A stretch of DNA of 64,000 nucleotides from an uncultured Paracoccaceae bacterium (GTDB lineage: Bacteria > Pseudomonadota > Alphaproteobacteria > Rhodobacterales > Rhodobacteraceae): NCBI GenBank assembly GCA_947495795.1, contig CANMAI010000011.1, forward strand, positions 1 to 64,000, written 5' to 3'. The notes under the pieces were generated by a model. That model was not told the origin of the DNA and ran no database searches. It saw nothing but the letters and a program-made list of their open reading frames with translations. Positions 16,745 through 23,876 of this stretch are shown piece after piece; the first letter of the stretch is position 1, and each line of letters opens with the position of its first letter. A program made the translations under genes and the position numbers.

Positions 16745-17457
16745 CAGGTCTCCAGCATACTGCTCAGGGGTATAAGGCTGGTTTCCTGATCTTTACGCAA
16801 CAGCATTCCACCCCTCTCATCAAGCCCCATGAAGGTGCCGGAAAGGGCCTTGCCGCCGATCTCGAGATCCACATCCTCGCCCATCGAGAATGCGCGCGCG
16901 CGCCAGTCCGCATGCAGGGGGGCCATACCCTCGTCCAGCCAGCGATTGACCCAGACAAGCATGTGCCGCGACCAGCTTTCAAGAAGCGCCACCGGAGAGA
17001 CATCTGCGCAGCCTTCGGCAAAAAGCACCGTGCGGTTGGGCTCCGCCCCCGGTTCCTCCTCGGACCAGATCGGAAGCGTGAGGCCGATCACCAGCCAATC
17101 AGGCTCTTGCCCAGCGGCGGCGGTCGAGGCCGCCGCCCGCATTTCTCCGCAGCGTGCACCATTGATGCGAATGGCCGCAGGCCAATCGAAATGCACGCCC
17201 ACTTCCGGCGGTGCCAAAGCGCCAAGCGCATCGCCAAACCCCAGGCTGGCGGCGAAGATCATGGCCATCGCCTCTTCCAGCGGGGCCTCTGGTGCCAGAA
17301 CGATGGCGGCGCGCAGCGTATCCAGATCCAGACGGTAGGTCAGCAATCCGGGATCTGTGCCGAGCATTGCTGAACTGATTGCCTTCTCAAAGGGATCAGC
17401 GCCCGCCGTTACGGCCTCGCCGCGCAGGAGCGGCGGAAAGGTGGGCTCTTCGCTCAC
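16744..17457 (-). CDS. Biotin/lipoate protein ligase (BPL/LplA/LipB) family protein
   Basis: A 237-residue protein with a BPL/LplA-type fold at about residues 10-185, including FDWPAAIRINGARCGEMRAA and PDWLVIGLTLPI. A C-terminal SH3-like/DUF4444 segment follows (LEIGGKALSGTFMGLDERGGMLL). The lysine and the RGRxGR-type loop of true biotin ligases are not obvious, so classical ligase activity is uncertain. It overlaps the Mrp-like gene by 4 bases and the DUF6505 gene by one. The constant company of formate dehydrogenase genes suggests a maturation role, but this is inference. Confidence 0.75.
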   Translation of the reverse strand: MSEEPTFPPLLRGEAVTAGADPFEKAISSAMLGTDPGLLTYRLDLDTLRAAIVLAPEAPLEEAMAMIFAASLGFGDALGALAPPEVGVHFDWPAAIRINGARCGEMRAAASTAAAGQEPDWLVIGLTLPIWSEEEPGAEPNRTVLFAEGCADVSPVALLESWSRHMLVWVNRWLDEGMAPLHADWRARAFSMGEDVDLEIGGKALSGTFMGLDERGGMLLRKDQETSLIPLSSMLET

Positions 17458-18527
17458 GCCTTGCCGTCTTCGATCAGGTGCCGCGCGATCCGGCGATAGG
17501 TTTGTGCTTCGGGGCTATCGGGTTTGGAGGCGACGATGGGCGCGCCGCCATCGGATGCAAGCCGGATATCGAGATGCAACGGGATCTCTCCAAGGAAGGG
17601 CAGCCCCTGCTTCTCGGCCTCGGCCCGTGCCCCACCATGCCCGAAAATATGCTCCTCATGCCCGCAATTGGAGCAGATATGCGTGGACATATTCTCGATC
17701 ATGCCAAGCACAGGCACATTCATTTTTTCGAACATATTCAGTGCTTTACGCGCATCCAGCAAAGCCACATCCTGCGGGGTGGAGACAACGATGGCACCCG
17801 TTACCTCCGCTTTCTGCGCGAGCGTCATCTGCACATCGCCGGTGCCGGGCGGCAGATCCACCAGCAGAACATCAAGCTGGCCCCATTGGACCTGGCCCAG
17901 CATCTGCTGCAACGCGCCCATGAGCATCGGCCCACGCCATACAACCGCCTCGTCTTCCTTTGTCATCAGACCGATGGACATCAGTGTGACACCGTGATTG
18001 CGCAGGGGAAGGATGGTTTTGCCATCGGGAGAGGCGGGACGCCCCGAAATCCCCAGCATTCGAGGCTGGGAAGGGCCGTAAACATCCGCATCGAGAAGGC
18101 CGACGCGGCGGCCCTCTGCCGCCAGAGCCACGGCGAGGTTGGCAGAAACGGTGGATTTGCCCACACCACCCTTGCCCGAGGCAACCGCCAGAATCCGATC
18201 CACGCCGGGTACTTTGGCGGGGCCTGCGGTTTTTGTGGGATGCTGGCCGATCTTCAGATCGGGGGGTGGTTTGGGTGTTGCATGCGCTGTCAGAAGCGCT
18301 GTCACCTTCTCAACGCCCTCCATCTTTTCGAGAGCCTCCACCGCCGCAACCCGCACCGGTTCCATCGCCACGGCTTGCGATTGCTCTGCCACTTCCATCA
18401 CAAAGCGGATCGCACCACCCTCGATCGTAAGTGCACGCACAAGATCCGCGCTTACCAGATCCTTCTTGGAAAAAGGATCTTCAAGGCGGCGCAGTTGTGC
18501 CAGAACGGCTTCGCGGGTAACGCTCAC
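17454..18527 (-). CDS. Mrp/ApbC/NBP35-family Fe-S carrier ATPase
   Basis: A 357-residue P-loop ATPase. The N-terminal about 95 residues are a MIP18/DUF59 domain (REAVLAQLRRLEDPFSKKDL). The central deviant Walker A is ASGKGGVGKSTVSANLA, followed by GLLDADVYGPSQPRML and LLVDLPPGTGDVQMTL. The C-terminal CxxC (ICSNCGHEEHIFG) would bridge a [4Fe-4S] cluster between two subunits. The protein probably delivers Fe-S clusters, perhaps to the many ferredoxin domains encoded nearby. It overlaps the DUF6494 gene and the ligase-like gene by 4 bases each. Confidence 0.92.
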   Translation of the reverse strand: MSVTREAVLAQLRRLEDPFSKKDLVSADLVRALTIEGGAIRFVMEVAEQSQAVAMEPVRVAAVEALEKMEGVEKVTALLTAHATPKPPPDLKIGQHPTKTAGPAKVPGVDRILAVASGKGGVGKSTVSANLAVALAAEGRRVGLLDADVYGPSQPRMLGISGRPASPDGKTILPLRNHGVTLMSIGLMTKEDEAVVWRGPMLMGALQQMLGQVQWGQLDVLLVDLPPGTGDVQMTLAQKAEVTGAIVVSTPQDVALLDARKALNMFEKMNVPVLGMIENMSTHICSNCGHEEHIFGHGGARAEAEKQGLPFLGEIPLHLDIRLASDGGAPIVASKPDSPEAQTYRRIARHLIEDGKA

Positions 18528-18724
18528 GAACTGCCTCCGGGGCCAATCTCGCCCTCAATTGTATGCGTAAGATCCAGGCCCTCTACGGTCAGGACCACCT
18601 GCGCTTTCACTGGTGCATCCAGCCCGCCAGCATCTCGGATCGCGGCTTCGATGGCCTGCTGGGATGTCACGCCCACCTGCTTCAGAAACTTCCTCAGAGA
18701 CATGTTGATCGCGTCGTCCATCAC
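18524..18724 (-). CDS. DUF6494 family small protein
   Basis: A 66-residue soluble protein: DAINMSLRKFLKQVGVTSQQ, then EAAIRDAGG and a beta-rich end (VVLTVEGLDLTHTIEGEI). It matches the small DUF6494 proteins found next to Mrp-type ATPases in alphaproteobacteria. It is first in the leftward operon DUF6494 - mrp - ligase - DUF6505. Its function is unknown; it could be a client or adaptor of the Mrp protein. Confidence 0.7.
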   Translation of the reverse strand: MMDDAINMSLRKFLKQVGVTSQQAIEAAIRDAGGLDAPVKAQVVLTVEGLDLTHTIEGEIGPGGSS

Positions 18725-18852
18725 TCACCTCACTCTGGCCTTTGCCCAATCGGCTTGCCCGATTTCAATGTTGGGCCTTATGTTGTGCAAAAGCCGGGCG
18801 GTGGCAAGAGACCGCTGCAATAATCCGGTGGAGCGCGGGGGGAGAAACCGGT

Positions 18853-19584
18853 ATGCGGTGTGTTCTGACAGTTCTGGCAGTCTTGTTTTTTGGGGCCTCG
18901 GTGCGGGCAGAGGAGGCACCGCTTCGGCTGGCAGCACCTGCTGAAATGATCGAGACTGGCGTTTTCGATTACATCCTGCCGCGCTTTCGCCTGAAAACGC
19001 AGGTTCGGATTGAATTGGCTGAGGAGGGTGATCTGGAGTTGCTGACCGGCGGTGACACCGCCGTTTTCAAATGGCAGGGCGAGACATGGCGGCTATCGGA
19101 GCGGAACGCCTCGCAAGCCTCGCGCAAGTTTGTGGATTGGCTTGCATCGGATATCGGGCAGAACACGCTTGCCGCATTTCAGCCGGAGGGTGCGCCGGCT
19201 TTCCTTCCTCCGGATGGCGAAGCAGTGCTGGAGGCCGCTGTGGAAACGGAAGGCGATACGCATGAGGGGGATAAGCTCGCCCATTTTCATTGCGGGCGCT
19301 GCCATGTGGTGAGTGACAAGAACAGGATGGGCGGCATTGGTTCCACGCCCTCTTTCGGAGCCATGAAGAACTTTCCCGATTGGGAGGCCAAGTTCGCCGG
19401 ATTTTTCACACTGAACCCACACCCATCCTTTACTCAGATCACCGGGCTGACGGAGCCTTTTGCGCCCTCAAATCCGCCGCCAATTGCGCCGGTGGAAATG
19501 AGTGAGGAGGACTACGAGGCGATCCTTGCCTATGTCTCCCAGATCCCGGTGAAGGATCTGGGTGGTGCTGTCGTCGCCAAGTAG
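18853..19584 (+). CDS. Cytochrome c fused to a shortened TupA-like domain
   Basis: About 243 residues, starting at the ATG at 18853 after GGGGGGAG. A signal peptide covers residues 1-18. Residues about 25-112 resemble a cut-down tungstate-binding protein. GVFDYILPRF lines up with GLYDHLLPIF of the TupA-like protein encoded at 15340, GDTAVF follows a similar loop, and FVDWLASDIGQNTLAAF lines up with FLDWLLGPDGQAAIAGY. The middle lobe is missing. A class I cytochrome c domain follows, with heme motif C147-x-x-C150-H151 and Pro/Met-rich regions after it. It should act in the periplasm, probably with the formate dehydrogenase. The oxyanion site seems incomplete. Confidence 0.8.
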   Translation: MRCVLTVLAVLFFGASVRAEEAPLRLAAPAEMIETGVFDYILPRFRLKTQVRIELAEEGDLELLTGGDTAVFKWQGETWRLSERNASQASRKFVDWLASDIGQNTLAAFQPEGAPAFLPPDGEAVLEAAVETEGDTHEGDKLAHFHCGRCHVVSDKNRMGGIGSTPSFGAMKNFPDWEAKFAGFFTLNPHPSFTQITGLTEPFAPSNPPPIAPVEMSEEDYEAILAYVSQIPVKDLGGAVVAK

Positions 19585-19590
19585 CCCGCC

Positions 19591-21543
19591 TCAATTGTAG
19601 TCATCGGTCGTGCGCGGGCGTGGCCGTGGCGTGGAGGCGAAGGGCTGGGCTTCGGAGTGATACTGCGCGTTCACGCGGCAATCATCGCACATCTGGATCA
19701 GGCGGGCATTGTCCGAGCCGATAAACATCGGGTGCTTGCCCTCCAGCTTGGCGATGATCCGGTCAATCGTCGATTTCACGCCGAAAGCGCGTCCGCATTC
19801 GATGCAGTCCGCAGGCTCTTCCTCATTCACCACCTGCTCGCGCAGGGCGCTGTCTGCCAGATTCATCTCCGGCACCAGCGTGATCGCGTTTTCAGGGCAG
19901 ACATTGGCGCAGAGCCCGCATTGGAGGCAGGCATCCTGCTGGAAGAGAAGCCGGGGATGATCCGGATCATCAGAAAGTGCGCCCGGCGGGCAGAGACCGG
20001 CGCAGGCGAGGCAGAGCGTGCACGCATCCCTATCCACCACCACAGCACCGTAAGGTGCGCCTTGCGGGAGGAGGAGCGGAGTATCTGCTCCCGGATGCAG
20101 GGCCTTGGCTGCAAGGCGTGTCGTTTCACGGCGCCCGCCAAGAGGTAGAACCGCCGCGAAGCCTTCGGGCAAAACGCTTGGCGTCTTCTGCCAGACAAGC
20201 GCCTCCATCTGATCGGGCGCTTCAGGATCAATCAGCTGAGCGGCACCTTCGCCCGCGATGGCTTCGGTGATGGAAAGCTCCATGCCAAGCCCCTCGCGCT
20301 CCGTCTTGCGGGTTGCCAGCAGAGTGACTGCACCAAATCCCGTGGCCAGTGCCGCAAGCTGCTCGGCATGGCCGAAGGTCGCCATTTCTGTGATCTCGAA
20401 CGGGATAACATCAGCAGGCAGGCCGCGCCCGTAGCGGGCAGAGAGCGCGATCATCTCCCGCCCTTCCTCGACGTCATGTACCAGAAGACGGGGAGGATGA
20501 TCGGCAGCCTTGCGGTACGTGGATGCAAGTGTGTTCAGCCGCCGGAAGATGTCCGTCACGGGGGGTGCATCATAGGAGGCTGCGCTCGAAGGGCAGGCGG
20601 CAGCGCAGGCCCCGCAGCCCGCGCAGATATCGGCATTGATCGCCACCGTATCTCCATTGGGCGTAATGGCTCCGGTAGGGCAGAGATTCAGGCAGCGGTT
20701 GCAGGCAGGCTGACCCGCGCGGGAATGGGCGCAGAGGCTTTCCTCGAAACGGATGTAGAAGGGTTTCTCGAAGGTGCCGATAAGATGCGAGGCTTCAAGG
20801 ATCACGCTCTCGATAGCCTTCAGATCTGCCGGTGCAGCGCGAAAATACCCGTCCCGCTTCTCATGGGCCGGAAAGAGAGCTTGTGCGCCACTCAGATCCA
20901 CCAGCACATCGCATGTGGCCTTTGCGCCGTCCTTCGGGTTTGAGAAAGTTGGCGCACCGCGGCCCGAAGGCTCCGGTGTCGCGAACCCATCCAGTTCCAC
21001 CGCAAAACGGGTAAAGGCTCCGCTTGCCTTTTTCAGTGTACCGATCACCACATCGAAGCCAGCTTCCGGTGCTATGAGATCGGGAATGCCGTCCGTTACG
21101 GCGGCTGTTACGGCCAGATACTCCGCAAGCCGGCGGGCCGCAGGCAACACCGCTTCTGCCGGGCCGAAAACGAGGCAGCGGCCTTCCGAGTTCAGATCGT
21201 AAAGCCGCGCGCCGGTGCGGGGCAGCTGCGCCTCGGCCACGAGTGCCGCCATCTTGGCCGTGGCATTCTTGCCCTCATCAGACCAGCCCGCCCTATCCCG
21301 GATATCCACCGTTCCGGGGTGTGGCTTTTCCAGATCTTCCGCAAGTGCCGTGAAAGTTGCCTCCATCTGCGCACAGGCAACCAACACATCGCCCTCGCTC
21401 ATCGCGGCCTCAAGAGAGCCAAGCTCTCCCGTGCAAAGCGCGGTATGTACCCGGCTTGTCGCAAGTCCGGTACTTGCCTCCAACGCAGCACTGTCGAGGC
21501 TTTGCGTTCCACCGCAATCGCAGAGGATCAGCTTGGTTTTCAT
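19591..21543 (-). CDS. Polyferredoxin-like 4Fe-4S protein of the formate dehydrogenase locus
   Basis: A 650-residue soluble protein. The start at 21543 (MKTKLILCDCGGTQ) has AGGGAG before it and is preferred to the longer frame starting at 21708. It carries two pairs of [4Fe-4S] motifs: CNRCLNLCPTGAI with CAGCGACAAACP at about residues 285-325, and CTLCLACAGLCPPGAL with CLQCGLCANVCPENAI at about residues 515-560. A C-terminal cysteine group (CIECG, then CDDC) may bind a further metal. The N-terminal region recalls HdrA-like disulfide-reductase companions. It is divergent from DUF3305. It is probably a cytoplasmic electron carrier for formate dehydrogenase assembly or reduction. Confidence 0.8.
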   Translation of the reverse strand: MKTKLILCDCGGTQSLDSAALEASTGLATSRVHTALCTGELGSLEAAMSEGDVLVACAQMEATFTALAEDLEKPHPGTVDIRDRAGWSDEGKNATAKMAALVAEAQLPRTGARLYDLNSEGRCLVFGPAEAVLPAARRLAEYLAVTAAVTDGIPDLIAPEAGFDVVIGTLKKASGAFTRFAVELDGFATPEPSGRGAPTFSNPKDGAKATCDVLVDLSGAQALFPAHEKRDGYFRAAPADLKAIESVILEASHLIGTFEKPFYIRFEESLCAHSRAGQPACNRCLNLCPTGAITPNGDTVAINADICAGCGACAAACPSSAASYDAPPVTDIFRRLNTLASTYRKAADHPPRLLVHDVEEGREMIALSARYGRGLPADVIPFEITEMATFGHAEQLAALATGFGAVTLLATRKTEREGLGMELSITEAIAGEGAAQLIDPEAPDQMEALVWQKTPSVLPEGFAAVLPLGGRRETTRLAAKALHPGADTPLLLPQGAPYGAVVVDRDACTLCLACAGLCPPGALSDDPDHPRLLFQQDACLQCGLCANVCPENAITLVPEMNLADSALREQVVNEEEPADCIECGRAFGVKSTIDRIIAKLEGKHPMFIGSDNARLIQMCDDCRVNAQYHSEAQPFASTPRPRPRTTDDYN

Positions 21544-21647
21544 TCGAAACTCCCTGATGCAGGGCTTTACGCGCAAGAGCGCCCTGCTTAGTCTTGCCCC
21601 GACCTTATGCAGAATGAGAACAGATCGTAAAGATCGGTTGGGAGGCC

Positions 21648-22211
21648 GTGCGCTTGGCAGATGAGAAAATGATATCGATGCCTCTCGGGGTTGTCGTGCG
21701 AAAGACACCGGGCGTGACGCGTTGGGCCTCGTGGTCTTGGCGGGCGATCGCCGTGCTGCCAGGGGCCGATACGGCGGATTGGCGGGAGATGCGCAGAGAG
21801 AGTGAGGCTGTGGAATATCATGCGGGTACGCTGCCGCTTGAGCTCTTCCGCACGGATACGGAAGCCTACCTCAATGGCCTCACGGATCCCGTGCCTTCGA
21901 TCTATGTGATCCTGCGCGACGGCAGCGGTGATACTCCGCTTCTTCACAAGGTTACAGCGTCGCCCTATGAGGCGCAGGATTATCTCGACAGCGGAGAGGA
22001 AGAGGTTGAGAAGGTGCCGATGCCCGAGGGTCTTGTGGCGTGGATCAAGGAATTTGTGGAGGCTCATCACAAGGATGAGGTCTTTATCAAGCGCCGGCGA
22101 GACCGGCAGCGCGTTGACCTCAAGGAAGACGGCAAGGGCGATGCCCGTGTGCGGCAGACGGCCGATGTCTACCGCGCTCCGGGCCCCGTTCGGACCAAGA
22201 GGCTGCAATGA
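21648..22211 (+). CDS. DUF3305 domain protein
   Basis: A 187-residue soluble protein with MPLGVVVRKTPGVTRWASWS, then LPLELFRTDTEAYLNGL and PSIYVILR, diagnostic of DUF3305. These genes occur almost only beside formate dehydrogenase genes in proteobacteria. Starts at 21648 (GTG) or 21669 (ATG) are both possible. The next gene overlaps it by 4 bases (ATGA). The protein is likely involved in assembly or regulation of the enzyme; no reaction is known. Confidence 0.85.
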   Translation: MRLADEKMISMPLGVVVRKTPGVTRWASWSWRAIAVLPGADTADWREMRRESEAVEYHAGTLPLELFRTDTEAYLNGLTDPVPSIYVILRDGSGDTPLLHKVTASPYEAQDYLDSGEEEVEKVPMPEGLVAWIKEFVEAHHKDEVFIKRRRDRQRVDLKEDGKGDARVRQTADVYRAPGPVRTKRLQ

Positions 22212-22810
22212 GTGATACCGAAAAACCGTTCTTGCAGCGATGGTCTTCCCGAAAGCTTGAGCAGGCGGAGGACGAGCCCGAGGCTGTGGAAGGCGTGTTG
22301 CCTAAGGTAGAGGACGCCCCTGAGCAGACGGATGCGGAAATTCTCGCGGAACACGGCTTGCCGGATCCGGATGCCTTGCAGCCGGGCGATGATATTACCG
22401 GGTTTATGAAGGCCGCAATCCCTGCGCGCTTGAAAAACAAGGCGTTGCGCAAGCTCTGGCTCGGCAATCCGGCACTTGCCAACCTCGATGGGCTGATTGA
22501 TTACGGGGAAGATTTTACCGATGCCGCAACCGTCGTAGAAAATCTTGAGACGGTATATGAGGTGGGGCGGGGCATGGTAAAGCGCCTGGCCGAGCCTGAA
22601 GCGGAGACGCCTGAACCCTTGGATGCGGAGGATGTGCAATCTGAAAGTGAGGCAGCGTCCGAGAGCGCAGAGCTGCCGGATGAGCCGGTGCCGGAGGAAG
22701 ATACAGAGGAAGACGGTCTCGTTCAGATTTCCCAATCGGAGGATCCGGCCCCTGCAATTGCACCATCGCGCCGCATGCAATTTCATTTCGACAAGGCGGA
22801 AGAGGCTTAG
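22208..22810 (+). CDS. DUF3306 domain protein
   Basis: A 200-residue acidic protein. The N-terminus (FLQRWSSRKLEQAEDEP) and the core (FMKAAIPARLKNKALRKLWL, then ANLDGLIDYGEDFTD) are typical of DUF3306. The C-terminal 60 residues are a Glu-rich, low-complexity tail. It is translationally coupled to DUF3305. Both genes accompany tungsten/molybdenum formate dehydrogenases and are thought to be accessory factors; the mechanism is unknown. Confidence 0.85.
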   Translation: MSDTEKPFLQRWSSRKLEQAEDEPEAVEGVLPKVEDAPEQTDAEILAEHGLPDPDALQPGDDITGFMKAAIPARLKNKALRKLWLGNPALANLDGLIDYGEDFTDAATVVENLETVYEVGRGMVKRLAEPEAETPEPLDAEDVQSESEAASESAELPDEPVPEEDTEEDGLVQISQSEDPAPAIAPSRRMQFHFDKAEEA

Positions 22811-22909
22811 ACCTAAGTCGGATTTGAAGTGTAAAAGAGTTGACCAAGGTGTCAGTTGCCGTAGTGTAACGGGTAAGACGGAGTCACATCCGCGTGTTAG
22901 GGAGAGCAA

Positions 22910-23533
22910 GTGAGCACGCTCGCTATCGACAGTTCAGTTCCTGAGGAAGAGCGGCTGCGCGCCGATCTCTATGACTTTCTGGGTGCCTTGCTTGCAGGTC
23001 CGCCGGATGCACGTCTTTTGAAGACATGTTCAGGCCTCACTGGTGATCAGACGGATCTTGGCCAAGCCGTGGCCGCTTTGGCGCGGCTGGGCGGAAACTG
23101 CACGACAAAGGCGGCGGAGCGGGAATTCAACGGTCTTTTCGTCGGCCTCGGGCGTGGTGAGTTGTTGCCCTATGCAAGCTACTACCTCACCGGATTTTTG
23201 AACGAGAAGCCGCTGGCGGGCCTGCGCCGTGATATGGCGCGGCTTGGCATGACGCGGGCCGACAACGTGTTCGAGCCCGAGGATAATATTGCCAGCCTGT
23301 GCGAGATGATGGCCGGGCTGATCTGCGGCCGCTTTGGCCAACCCGCTGACCTCGCAGCACAAAGAACGTTTTTCAATGCGCATATAGGCCCATGGGCTGG
23401 CCATTTCTTTTCGGATCTGGAGGGGGCGAAGACATCTGTGTTTTACGCGCCAGTTGGGGCCGTGGGCCGTGCTTTCATGGAGATCGAGCGTGAGGCTTTT
23501 CGAATGTCTGGCCTGGATCAGGCCGAGGCGTGA
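22910..23533 (+). CDS. TorD/DmsD-family molybdoenzyme chaperone
   Basis: A 207-residue all-helical protein. It starts at GTG 22910 after AGGGAGAGCAA. Typical TorD-family features are the N-terminal LRADLYDFLGALLAGPP, the central YASYYLTGFLNEKPLAGLR and EPEDNIASLCEMMAGLI, and the C-terminal FFNAHIGPWAGHFFSDLE. Such chaperones bind the Tat signal of the catalytic subunit and help insert the cofactor. The following two genes encode Tat-signal proteins, so those are its likely clients. Confidence 0.9.
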   Translation: MSTLAIDSSVPEEERLRADLYDFLGALLAGPPDARLLKTCSGLTGDQTDLGQAVAALARLGGNCTTKAAEREFNGLFVGLGRGELLPYASYYLTGFLNEKPLAGLRRDMARLGMTRADNVFEPEDNIASLCEMMAGLICGRFGQPADLAAQRTFFNAHIGPWAGHFFSDLEGAKTSVFYAPVGAVGRAFMEIEREAFRMSGLDQAEA

Positions 23534-23578
23534 TGGATGCGGAGAGTGAAGATGATTAGTATAAAAGGGAGAACTGGT

Positions 23579-23767
23579 ATGAGTGATGCGAAGCCGGATG
23601 AGAGCCGGCGTAATTTTCTGAAGCTGGCCGGTGCTGCTGCGCCTGCAGCGGTTGCCGCGGCAACGATCAGCCCGGCGGAAGCCGAGGCGGCAGAGCTTGA
23701 AGCGGCCGGCGAAGGCCTGCGCAAGACAGCCCATGTGAAAGCCTATCTCGACAGCGCCCGGTTCTGA
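23579..23767 (+). CDS. Small Tat-signal protein of formate dehydrogenase operon
   Basis: A 62-residue protein starting at ATG 23579 after GGGAG. It has a twin-arginine motif (SRRNFLKLAG), an Ala-rich hydrophobic stretch (residues about 18-33) and a short acidic tail ending VKAYLDSARF. It matches the tiny Tat proteins regularly found directly before the catalytic subunit gene in alphaproteobacterial formate dehydrogenase operons. It may be an assembly factor or a small subunit. Confidence 0.8.
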   Translation: MSDAKPDESRRNFLKLAGAAAPAAVAAATISPAEAEAAELEAAGEGLRKTAHVKAYLDSARF

Positions 23768-23876
23768 TCGGACGCATATGACTGCCATCCGGCGACTGGT
23801 TGCGTGACGCCCGACTGCCAAGGATGTTTTTACCAACACCAAGCGAGATCCAGTGGGTCCAGCAAGGGAGATTAAC

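Noticed and set aside
17379-18944. Long rightward open frame of 521 codons across the Mrp-like gene
   Set aside because: Antisense shadow of the Mrp-like and DUF6494 genes; it has no recognisable domain, and the opposite strand has clear P-loop and CxxC motifs.
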